From positions 558,001 to 622,000 of the forward strand of contig NZ_JACOGD010000002.1 in the NCBI RefSeq assembly GCF_014284235.1: 64,000 nt of DNA, read 5' to 3'. Positions 44,806 through 54,100 of this stretch are shown piece after piece. How positions within the stretch are numbered: the stretch's first letter is position 1; each line of letters starts with the position of its first letter. The position numbers and the translations under genes are program-made. Under the pieces are notes generated by a model, which ran no database searches, was not told the origin of the DNA, and worked only from the letters and a program-made list of their open reading frames with translations. The stretch comes from Cognatundibacterium curvum. Its GTDB lineage: Bacteria > Pseudomonadota > Gammaproteobacteria > Burkholderiales > Burkholderiaceae_D.

Positions 44806-46230
44806 TTATTTTTCCAGTACCCAGGTATCTTTGGTTCCGCCGCCCTGCGAGGAATTGACCACCAGCGAACCCTCTTGCAAGGCAACCCGGGTCAGACCAC
44901 CCGGTACCATGGAAATCTGTTTTCCGGAAAGCACAAACGGGCGTAAATCGATATGGCGTGGTGCAATGCCCTGATCAACAAAGGTCGGGCAGGCAGACAG
45001 AGCCAGGGTAGGTTGTGCGATATAGGATTCTGGTTTTGCCAGTATGCGCTGCCGGAAATCTTCTATCTGTTGCTGACTGGACGCTGGGCCGACTAACATG
45101 CCATAGCCACCTGCGCCGTGCACTTCTTTGACCACCAACTGCGGCAGATTTGCCAGCGTATAGGACAGGTCGGCAGGTTTACGGCACTGATAAGTCGGCA
45201 CATTGTTGAGGATGGCGTCTTCGGATAAATAAAAACGTATCATGTCCGGTACGAAAGGATAGATCGATTTGTCATCCGCCACGCCGGTACCTATCGCATT
45301 GGCCAGACTGACGCGGCCAGCACGATACACCGCCAGCAAGCCCGGCACGCCTAGTGAGGAATCTGCGCGGAAGGCCAAAGGATCAAGAAAATCATCATCG
45401 ACGCGGCGGTAAATCACATCTACCCGCTTAGGCCCGCGAGTGGTGCGCATATACACAGCGTTATCATTGACGAATAAATCCTGCCCCTCCACCAGTTCCA
45501 CACCCATTTGCTGAGCCAGGAAAGCATGCTCAAAGTAAGCGGAGTTATACATGCCAGGCGTCATGACGACTACTGTCGGATCATCGACGCCAGTTGGCGC
45601 GACTGAGCGCAGATTGTCAAGCAGCATGTCCGGATAATGGTCGACAGGAGCGACCTTGTTCTGCGCAAACAGCTCAGGAAACAGGCGCATCATCATCTTG
45701 CGGTCTTCCAGCATGTAAGACACACCGGATGGCACGCGCAGATTATCTTCGAGTACATAGAACTCGCCTTCACCGGCGCGTACTATGTCTACCCCGGCAA
45801 TATGCGCATAGATGTCCGATGCGACTTTAATGCCTTGCATTTCGGGCCGGTATTGCGCATTTTTATAAATCTGCTCGGCAGGAATCACGCCCGCTTTGAT
45901 AATGCGTTGTTCATGATAGATGTCATGAATAAACATATTCAAAGCCTGCACACGTTGCGCCAGACCGCGTTGCAGATGACTCCATTCATGTGCGGGGATC
46001 ACCCTTGGGATGATGTCGAAAGGAATTAAACGCTCGGTACCGGCATCATCACCATAGACCGCAAATGTAATACCGACCCGACGGAAACTCAGATCTGCCT
46101 CGGCGCGCTGGCGTTGCAGATGTTCCCCTGTTTGTTCAGCCAGCCATTGCGCATAGCGCTGATAATGTTCTCTGGTGGATGCTGGGGAATTGTCATCTCC
46201 GGCATGCATCTCATTATAAAATCTGGCCAT
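44806..46230 (-). CDS. Circularly permuted type 2 ATP-grasp protein
   Basis: A 474-aa predicted amide-bond ligase. The start is the ATG giving [13 protein letters not shown], preceded by GGGGAG; an in-frame TTG five codons earlier lies over that site. Seen: [20 protein letters not shown] in pieces, VYVL-type strand [22 protein letters not shown] in pieces, [25 protein letters not shown] in pieces, [16 protein letters not shown] (glycine-rich ATP loop) and [17 protein letters not shown] at the C-terminus. The permuted order of ATP-grasp lobes is a family property. It is first of the Anbu set and probably makes a peptide or attaches one to a target. Confidence 0.92.
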   Translation of the reverse strand: [474 protein letters not shown]

Positions 46231-46297
46231 TTTTTCTCCCCACAAAGACGCGTTAAACGCACTATATCAAGAAGCATGCCAGTTGTGGTATGCAGAC

Positions 46298-48334
46298 TCA
46301 GGGGCGGCGGATATGGTCGACCAAATCTGTTGTTTGCCGGTCCGGTGCCGGGGTCAGTAAGCTCACGATGATCATCATTAAAATACCGAAAGGCACACCA
46401 AAAATCCCGGCTGATATAGAAGCAATGTTTCCCCACTGTAATGCTGGATTGCCGCCAAACAGAGGGTGGGTGTACATCATATAAAAAATGCAGAGGCTGA
46501 ATCCTGCGATCATGCCCGCTACCGCGCCCTGATAATTGGCACGCTTCCAGAATATGCCCAAAACCAGTGCAGGAAACAAGGTGGAAGCTGCAACTGAGAA
46601 TGCGGCGCCTACCAGCGACAGGATGTCGGCTGGCTTGAGTGAAGCGACGTAGGCAGCTATCAGTGCCACCACCAACAAAATCAGTTTTGACATGGTCACG
46701 CGTTTTTGTGTGGACGCGCTGGGGTCGACAATTTTGTAGTAAATATCGTGCGACAGCGAATTGGAAATAGTCAGCAATAAGCCGTCTGCGGTGGACAATG
46801 CGGCCGCCAGTCCGCCTGCTGCCACCAGTGCCGACACCACGTAGGGTAAGCCTGCGATTTCCGGCGTGGCCAGTACGATGATGTCGCCATCCATCACAAT
46901 TTCTGCGAGTTGTACGATGCCATCCCGATTGACGTCGATGATGCTGACCAAAGGATTGAGCTTATCTATATTCGCCCAGTAAGTAACCCAGGATGGCAGC
47001 TTGGAAAATTCGCTGCCAACCAGAGAAGTATAAATATCATACTTGACCAAGATCGCGAGCGCCGGAATCGTAATGTAGAGCAGCATGATGAAGAACAGTG
47101 ACCAGAATACAGAGTCGCGTGCTTCAGTTACTGAGGGTGTGGTGTAATAGCGCGTCAGTACATGGGGCAGGGCGGCCGTCCCCATCATCAGACACAAGAC
47201 CAGCGCCATGAAATTATTACGTTTGCTGTCGGATTCTTTCTGGTCTTTGGCCGCATAGGGCGTGTACTGCGCATACCCCGCTTGCGACTTGCTGAGTAAG
47301 GCGTTGCGTGCATCCTGCCATTGCTGACGTGCTTCGGTTTCTGATTTTGGATAGCGGGCCAGATTTTTACTCGCAGTTTTAATTTCTATCAGCGATCCAT
47401 TGCCACTCTTGAGTTCATCCAGTCGACGCTGCAATTCGTCACGTCCAGCCAGCCAGGAGGCAGGCAATTGTTCGATCTGGCGTTGTAATACATCGGCGCG
47501 CTGGCGGTAGATAGTGCGCACCTGTTGTTCTTTGTCGCTGTGTGCAAATTCCTGTTCTTTGTTGACCAGTTTTTTCAGAAACTCGCCATACGAAATTTGT
47601 GGTACCGGATTATCTGCATGTTTGAGTGACAGCCAGCTGACCGGTATCATGAAGGCCACGATAATGATGATGTATTGCGCTACCTGGGTCCAGGTAATTG
47701 CACGCATCCCGCCCAGAAACGAACAGACCAGAATACTGGCCAGGCCGAGAAAAATCCCTACCGAAAAATCGACACCGGTAAAGCGTGAGGTAATCAGCCC
47801 CACGCCGTAAATCTGCGCGACTACATAAATAAATGAAATGAAGACCGTAGCTGAAACAGCCAGGATGCGGACCAGATTATTGTTTTGTGGCCCGGCAAAG
47901 CGTGTTCCTAAAAAATCCGCGATAGTGTACTGGCCGAACTTGCGAATATAGGGTGCGATCAGCATGGCGACTAAACAGAAACCGCCGGTCCAGCCTATGA
48001 TGTAGGCCAGGCCATCAAAGCCCTGCAGGAATAAACCACCGGCCAGACTCAGAAAACTTGCGGCAGACAGCCAGTCGGCAGCGGTGGCCATCCCATTAAA
48101 GACTGCCGGTACCCGCCGTCCCGCCACATAGTATTCCGTGATATCCGATGTTCTGCTCACCAGTCCGATACCGGCATAAATCACGATGGTGGCAAACATG
48201 AACAGATAGCCTATCCAGGTACGAGGCACACCTTCTTTTTCAAGAATAGAAAGACTGATCAGGAAAACCAGAAATAAGAGGGTGTACCACAGATAGTAGA
48301 GTGTCAGTTTTTGGGTAAATTTTCCGGGGACCAT
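46298..48334 (-). CDS. Sodium:solute symporter (VC_2705/ActP-like) with charged insert and EF-hand-like loop
   Basis: 678 aa from the ATG giving MVPGKFTQKLTLYYLW, four bases after the DUF4212 stop. About 13 membrane helices of the SSS family; SSS signatures include ITEYYVAGRRVPAVFNGMA in pieces and GLAAALSTADGLLL. Two additions stand out. A highly charged soluble insert of about 125 residues (roughly 245-370) contains long helices. A loop at 467-478, DVNRDGIVQLAE, matches the 12-residue calcium-binding EF-hand pattern. It works with the small DUF4212 subunit. The substrate is probably a short carboxylate such as acetate, but this is inferred from relatives. Confidence 0.9.
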   Translation of the reverse strand: MVPGKFTQKLTLYYLWYTLLFLVFLISLSILEKEGVPRTWIGYLFMFATIVIYAGIGLVSRTSDITEYYVAGRRVPAVFNGMATAADWLSAASFLSLAGGLFLQGFDGLAYIIGWTGGFCLVAMLIAPYIRKFGQYTIADFLGTRFAGPQNNNLVRILAVSATVFISFIYVVAQIYGVGLITSRFTGVDFSVGIFLGLASILVCSFLGGMRAITWTQVAQYIIIIVAFMIPVSWLSLKHADNPVPQISYGEFLKKLVNKEQEFAHSDKEQQVRTIYRQRADVLQRQIEQLPASWLAGRDELQRRLDELKSGNGSLIEIKTASKNLARYPKSETEARQQWQDARNALLSKSQAGYAQYTPYAAKDQKESDSKRNNFMALVLCLMMGTAALPHVLTRYYTTPSVTEARDSVFWSLFFIMLLYITIPALAILVKYDIYTSLVGSEFSKLPSWVTYWANIDKLNPLVSIIDVNRDGIVQLAEIVMDGDIIVLATPEIAGLPYVVSALVAAGGLAAALSTADGLLLTISNSLSHDIYYKIVDPSASTQKRVTMSKLILLVVALIAAYVASLKPADILSLVGAAFSVAASTLFPALVLGIFWKRANYQGAVAGMIAGFSLCIFYMMYTHPLFGGNPALQWGNIASISAGIFGVPFGILMMIIVSLLTPAPDRQTTDLVDHIRRP

Positions 48335-48338
48335 ACAC

Positions 48339-48611
48339 TTAATCCTTGCCATAGCGATACGCGATCCAGCGCATGCCAACAGAATAGACCGCCAGTATCA
48401 GCACGAAACTCAGCGTCAGGCCCTGAGCCAGCATATAGAACGACAGATTCCATCCAAAAAAATCGATGGTGGCCAGCTCACGTGCGAAAAACAAGGTGCC
48501 AAACACCAGCGCTGCCCAGAAAGCCAGCAATAATACTGTCAATAGCCTGGTTTGAAGCCAGTAACGTGCTCTGGCGCTGTGCGCTGTGTGGCGAGGGTTA
48601 GCTGACATCAT
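48339..48611 (-). CDS. DUF4212 small symporter subunit
   Basis: 90 aa with two membrane helices (about 28-50 and 60-80). The pattern RYWLQTRLLTVLLLAFWAAL in pieces and FFGWNLSFYMLAQG is typical of DUF4212 proteins, which accompany VC_2705-type sodium symporters. It overlaps the sensor kinase gene by about 11-14 bases (two adjacent ATGs) and precedes the symporter by 4 bases. Confidence 0.9.
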   Translation of the reverse strand: MMSANPRHTAHSARARYWLQTRLLTVLLLAFWAALVFGTLFFARELATIDFFGWNLSFYMLAQGLTLSFVLILAVYSVGMRWIAYRYGKD

Positions 48612-50118
48612 CGATCAGATTCTGTGCATGGTTGAGTGGGAATTCTATGCGGAACAGACAGCCAGGAAAGCCAGGGGCTGTGCTGTCAGTCGCATCGCGT
48701 ATGCTCACTGTCGCCGCATGCTGCTGCGCGATTTCCCTGACGATAGCCAGTCCTAGCCCACTACCTTGTACATTACTCCCGAGGATACGGTAGAAACGTT
48801 CAAAGACATGCTCGCGCTCTGTTGCCGGGATGCCGGGCCCATGGTCTTCCACTTCCAGTACTGCCAGTGCCTGGCTGGCATCGATATCAACCCTGACTGT
48901 CACGCTCTTTCCCGATGGCGTATAACGGATCGCATTGTCGATCAGATTGCTCAGCATTTCCCTGAGCATGAGTGGGTTACCGAAAATCTGTACCGCTTGT
49001 TCACATTGTTCAAAACCCAGATCGATCTTTTTATTAAAGGAAGCCGGTATCCATTCACGCACGACCTGCATTGCAAACTCATTCAGATTCAGCGGTTCCA
49101 GCATCTGTACGGCCGGGCTTTGATTTTCTGCTTTAGCCAGTGCCAGCAATTGATTAATCAGGCGGGTTGCCGCTTCTGAACTGGTTGAGAGTTGTAGTAA
49201 GGAGCGGTGAATTTCTTCCTGATCGGTTTGTCGTAAAGCGAGTTCAGATTGCATGCGCATCCCGGCCAGCGGTGTTTTCATCTGATGCGCCGCGTCAGCG
49301 ATAAAGCGCTTTTGTATCGCGATGGTTTGCGCCAGCCTTTCCAGCATTTCGTTGAGTGAGGCAACCAGTGGCGTGATCTCTTCCGGCACATGGTGCGAAT
49401 CGATAGGGCTCAGATCATCCGGCCGGCGTGCGCGTATGCGTTGCTGCAGCTCTGCCAGCGGCGAAAGTCCGCGACTCAGTGCAAACCAGACCAGTGCAAG
49501 TGCGATCGGCAAAATTATAAACTGTGGCAGTACCACGCCTTTGATGATTTCGTTGGCCAGTACCGCACGTTTTTCCAAACCCTCTGCGACTTGTATCAGG
49601 ATCAGTTTGTTTTGATTGACGGGTGTTGTTTTGATCAGGTCGACATAAGCATACGCGATACGCATTTCGCTGCCATGAAAGTTCAGATTGCGGAATTGTA
49701 TGGCGCCGGGCGCCGCGCGCTCTTCTTCCTGCAGCACAGGAAAATCGGTATCACCGTCTATGATGCCGCCTTCCGGCGAGCTGATTTGAAAATAAATATT
49801 GTCCAGATCATCCGCACGCAAAATATCGCGCGCCGGTTTAGAGAGTTGGGTAATGGCCTGTCCATCCAGCTCTTTGACTTGCTGCGCCAGCACCAGCACT
49901 TTGTCTTCCAGGGCGCGGTCAAAAGGCTGATTGGCGATCGATTTGGCGACCAGATAAGTAATGGCGATACTCATAGGCCACAGCAGCAGCAGCGGTGCCA
50001 GCATCCAATCCAGAATCTCACCAAATAAGGAGCGTTGTACCGCTTCATTTTCGTGAGGCAGTAGCGCGCTTACTGTCGCGTCGTGCTGATCTGGTTTGTG
50101 GCTATGCTCAGAATTCAT
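48598..50118 (-). CDS. Sensor histidine kinase (TctE/QseC-like)
   Basis: 506 aa. Two membrane helices (about 37-58 and 195-218) flank a periplasmic 2CSK_N-type sensor domain. Then HAMP-like segment, HisKA with His278 in ADAAHQMKTPLAG, N-box MLSNLIDNAIRYTP, G boxes VEDHGPGIP and GSGLGLAIVREIA. It overlaps its regulator gene by ATGA, and the symporter genes follow, so it probably senses the transported compound and controls the symporter. Confidence 0.92.
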   Translation of the reverse strand: MNSEHSHKPDQHDATVSALLPHENEAVQRSLFGEILDWMLAPLLLLWPMSIAITYLVAKSIANQPFDRALEDKVLVLAQQVKELDGQAITQLSKPARDILRADDLDNIYFQISSPEGGIIDGDTDFPVLQEEERAAPGAIQFRNLNFHGSEMRIAYAYVDLIKTTPVNQNKLILIQVAEGLEKRAVLANEIIKGVVLPQFIILPIALALVWFALSRGLSPLAELQQRIRARRPDDLSPIDSHHVPEEITPLVASLNEMLERLAQTIAIQKRFIADAAHQMKTPLAGMRMQSELALRQTDQEEIHRSLLQLSTSSEAATRLINQLLALAKAENQSPAVQMLEPLNLNEFAMQVVREWIPASFNKKIDLGFEQCEQAVQIFGNPLMLREMLSNLIDNAIRYTPSGKSVTVRVDIDASQALAVLEVEDHGPGIPATEREHVFERFYRILGSNVQGSGLGLAIVREIAQQHAATVSIRDATDSTAPGFPGCLFRIEFPLNHAQNLIDDVS

Positions 50119-50828
50119 GCGGATTCTGGCGGCTGTTCAGGGCTGCGCGCAGCCGGTGCAACATAGAATTTTTCCAGGCAATAGCCCAGGCCTCGCACGG
50201 TGGCTATCCGTACACCGTCAACTTCGATTTTCTTACGCAGCCGGTGTACATAGACTTCAATGGCATTATTGCTGACTTCCTCGCCCCATTCACATAAATG
50301 GTCGACTAACTGCTCTTTCGAGACCAGCCGTCCGGTGCGTTGCAGCAGCACTTCAAGTAATCCTAATTCACGTGCCGACAAGTCCAGCATTTGTTCATGG
50401 ATGTAGGCAATCCGGCCAACCTGGTCATAGCTGAGTGGGCCGTGTTTAATGACGGTTGGGCCGCCACCCGCACCGCGCCGCGTCAGTGCGCGTACTCTGG
50501 CCTCCAGTTCGGACAAAGCAAAAGGCTTGGCCATGTAATCATCTGCACCCAGATCCAGGCCTTTAACCCTTTGCTCGACCGAGTCGGCTGCGGTCAGTAT
50601 CAATACAGGCAGATGGGAATTTCTGGCACGCAGCCGGCGCAATACTTCGAGCCCACTCATTTTTGGCAGCCCCAGATCGAGTATCAGTAAATCAAAATCC
50701 TGAGTGGATAAGGCGGAATCCGCTTCCTGCCCGTTGCCAACGCAGTCGGTGGCATAGCCGGATTGGCGTAAGGAGCGTGTGAGGCCGTCGGCCAGCACAC
50801 TGTCGTCTTCTGCAAGCAAGATACGCAT
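50115..50828 (-). CDS. OmpR-family response regulator (TctD/QseB-like)
   Basis: 237 aa. Receiver with acidic pair at the N-terminus (LLAEDDSVL), phosphoacceptor Asp51 (LLILDLGLPK), Thr in VLILTAADS and Lys in DDYMAKPFAL. Winged-helix effector with LSARELGLLEVLLQRTGRLV and NAIEVYVHRLRKKIE. It is the first gene of the RR-HK-DUF4212-symporter unit and divergent from the GH31 gene. Confidence 0.93.
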   Translation of the reverse strand: MRILLAEDDSVLADGLTRSLRQSGYATDCVGNGQEADSALSTQDFDLLILDLGLPKMSGLEVLRRLRARNSHLPVLILTAADSVEQRVKGLDLGADDYMAKPFALSELEARVRALTRRGAGGGPTVIKHGPLSYDQVGRIAYIHEQMLDLSARELGLLEVLLQRTGRLVSKEQLVDHLCEWGEEVSNNAIEVYVHRLRKKIEVDGVRIATVRGLGYCLEKFYVAPAARSPEQPPESA

Positions 50829-51127
50829 GATGTTTGAATTGTCCCGGAATTTTTATCATTGTCACAGGCGATACACGCGTGGTATCCAACCTGTCTCAGT
50901 CCTGCCTGTGATTATCGGCATGTGTACTGGGCTCACGTTGAGCCAGATACAACTTTACCGCAAAAAACCTGGCTTTATCCTGATTTAAGATAGATATTCT
51001 GCTATTTCAGAAGAATCTTGTGACACTTTAATGAATGTTGTCTATACAAGTGGAACTTTCCCGGATACTTAGCGACTAAGTGCCTGTGAAATTTCTTCCT
51101 GCCTAAACACTTTTAAGAGAAGCCCGA
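50829..51127. other. Divergent intergenic region, response regulator / GH31 gene
   Basis: 299 bases without a gene. On the plus strand TATACA near 51043 with TTGTGA about 19 bases upstream is a weak promoter candidate for the GH31 gene, and AAGAGAAG just before its ATG is the ribosome-binding site. No clear repeat or operator was seen. Confidence 0.4.
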
Positions 51128-54100
51128 ATGAAACTGAATCTGCGTCAGTCTGCCTTAAGTCTGTTTGTTGCTGCCTGTTTTACACCTTTCGCTGACGCTG
51201 CTGTCCTCGGCAATATCACGCATCAGGAGTCAGCAGCTGCGCTGCCTGCTGGGGTGCAGTTTAAAACTTCCAATGGAGCCATAGTACGCATAGAACTGAT
51301 CAGTGCGGATGTGTTCCGGGTACAGGCTGGTCTGAATGGACAACTGACGCCGGCTACCGATAAGGCTGCGCCTATCGTATTGCCACAAGCGCCGCAGACA
51401 GTGAAATTTCAACTGACACAGCAAGAAGGTTATCGCTTATTACAGACCACAGGCTTTGCACTCAGAATTTACGATCAGCCTATGCGTCTGGCTTTGTATG
51501 CGGCAGACAATCAAAGAAAAATCTGGGAAGAAGTGCAGCCTTTAGAAATTTCGGAACAGCAGAGTTTTCAAACCTTATCGAGTTCAAAAGACGAAGTGTT
51601 TCTCGGTGGCGGGCAGCAAAATGGCAGCTATGCGTTTAAAGGCAAGACGCTGGATATTTCTTATTCTGGCGGCTGGGAAGAGGGTGACAGACCAAGCCCG
51701 GCACCGTTCTATATGAGTAATCGCGGTTATGGCGTCTTGCGCAATACTTGGTCGAACGGCAGCTATGATTTCCGCTCCGCTGATGCGATCCATACCAGCC
51801 ATTCAGAAGCACGCTTTGATGCTTACTATTTTGTCGGCGGCTTGCCACGCATACTCGATGCCTATACCAGTCTGACTGGCAGGGCAAAGTTGTTGCCACG
51901 CTGGGCGCTGGAGTTTGGTGATGCGGATTGCTATAACGATGGCGATAATGTCAAAAAGCCAGGCACGGTACCAACTGGCTGGTCAGACGGCGCTACTGGC
52001 AAAACGCCGGATGTGGTGCAGTCAGTCGCGGCACGCTACCGTGAACACGATATGCCGGGTGGCTGGATCTTGCCGAATGACGGTTATGGTTGTGGCTATG
52101 CAGATTTGCCAGCTGTGGTCAGCGGCTTGAAAAAATACGGATTCCGTACCGGTTTATGGACAGAAAATGGCGTCGATCAAATCGCCTGGGAAGTCGGCAA
52201 AGCGGGAACGCGTGCGCAAAAGCTGGATGTCGCCTGGACTGGTAAAGGTTACCAGTTTTCGCTGGATGCGAATCAGGCAGCCGCGCAAGGTATATTGAAT
52301 AACTCCGATGCACGGCCTTTTGTCTGGACCGTGATGGGTTGGGCCGGTACCCAGCGCTATGCAGTGACCTGGACCGGAGATCAGTCCGGCAGCTGGGATT
52401 ACATACGCTGGCATATTCCTACCCTGATCGGTTCCGGCCTGTCCGGGCAGGCCTATGCCACCGGTGATGTGGATGGGATTTTCGGCGGTAGTCCGGAAAC
52501 CTTTACCCGTGATCTGCAATGGAAGACTTTCACGCCAGTATTGATGGGGATGTCCGGTTGGTCAAAAGCAGTGCGCAAGCATCCATGGTGGTTTGATGAA
52601 CCTTACCGTAGCATCAATCGTCAGTACCTGAAACTGAAAATGCGGCTGACACCGTATATGTACACCTATGCCCGGGAAGCCGAGTTGAGTGGCGCACCCA
52701 TCGTGCGTGGTCTGATGTGGGATCATCCGCAGGATGCGCATGCACTGACTGAACAATACAAATACCAATTCTTTCTCGGTAAAGATTTTCTGGTCGCGCC
52801 TGTTTACAAAAGTCAGGCCGCCAGCCGTGGCTGGCGCAAAGGTATTTATCTGCCACAGGGGCAATGGATAGATTACTGGGATGGCCGTGTGGTCGATGCC
52901 GGTGTGAATGGCAAAGTGATAGACCAGCAGGTGACGCTGGAGCGCTTACCTGTGATGGTACGCGCCGGTGCCATTCTGCCTATGTACCCGACTGCTTTAT
53001 ATGACGGTCAGGTCGCGAAAGATACGCTGACACTGGATATTTATCCGCATGGAAAATCCAGTTTTACCATGTATGAAGATGATGGTGAAACCCGTCAGTA
53101 TCAGAAGGGTGAATTCGCTTCCCAGACCTTTACGGTGGATGCGCCTGTCGGTACAGCGGGAGATATTCAGGTCAAGGTGGACGCAGTGACTGGCAGCTAC
53201 CGCGATATGGAAGCCGCACGTGCATTGGAATTACAGATACATAGCCGGGTTGCACCGCGTCAGGTCCTGGCCGGAATGCAGGAAATGCCTGCGTTGAACA
53301 ATCGTGCGGCCTGGCTGGCCGCATCAAGCGGCTGGTATTACGATGTCCGGGATAAGTACGGCACGGTGTATGTCAAAACCGCTAAGCAATCTGTGCGTGA
53401 AGCGCAGGAATTTTTACTGCGTATTCCTGCAGATCAAAAGCTGACCGCAACGGCATCTTACCCATCCGCACCTGACTTAGGCGATGCGATTGCGCCGGAC
53501 AACCTGTTAGTGGTCAATCGTCCTGCTGAAGAGCCTGGTCACCCGCTGGAAAATGCGTTCGACGGTAAGCCAGAAACCTGGTTCCGTACTGTGCGTGATC
53601 AGTCGCAGAAAACCGGTGCGCATGAATTTGCGCTGGCGCTGGGCGAGCGCCGCATGGTGAAAGGCTTTGAAATTGCACCGCGTACTGATCAGCATTGGCG
53701 ATATGGTCAGCCTAAGGATGTTGAGGTGTATCTGGCGGATAGTAATGGCGAGTGGGGACAGCCGGTATATCGTGGTCGTCTGCTTAAGCAGCAGGCTAAG
53801 CAAAAAGTCGAGTTTGCAGCCAAACCCGGACGTCTGTTCCGTTTCCGCATTTTAAGTACCTATGACCAGAGTGATGATGGCAGCACGCAGGATCCTATGG
53901 TACTCACATCTGCAAATGAAGCGAGTCCGGCAAAAGCCTATCACGCCGCAATTCCAGCGGTAGTCACACCGGTCACGATCTCCGAATTCAGTGTTTTGGA
54001 GCAAGCCTTACCCGACCTGCCTAAGCAGCAACTGTATTTGTCGGATGCACTGACTAAGACCAATTTACCGGTCAGCCTGGATCAGTCTGCCTATCGACCT

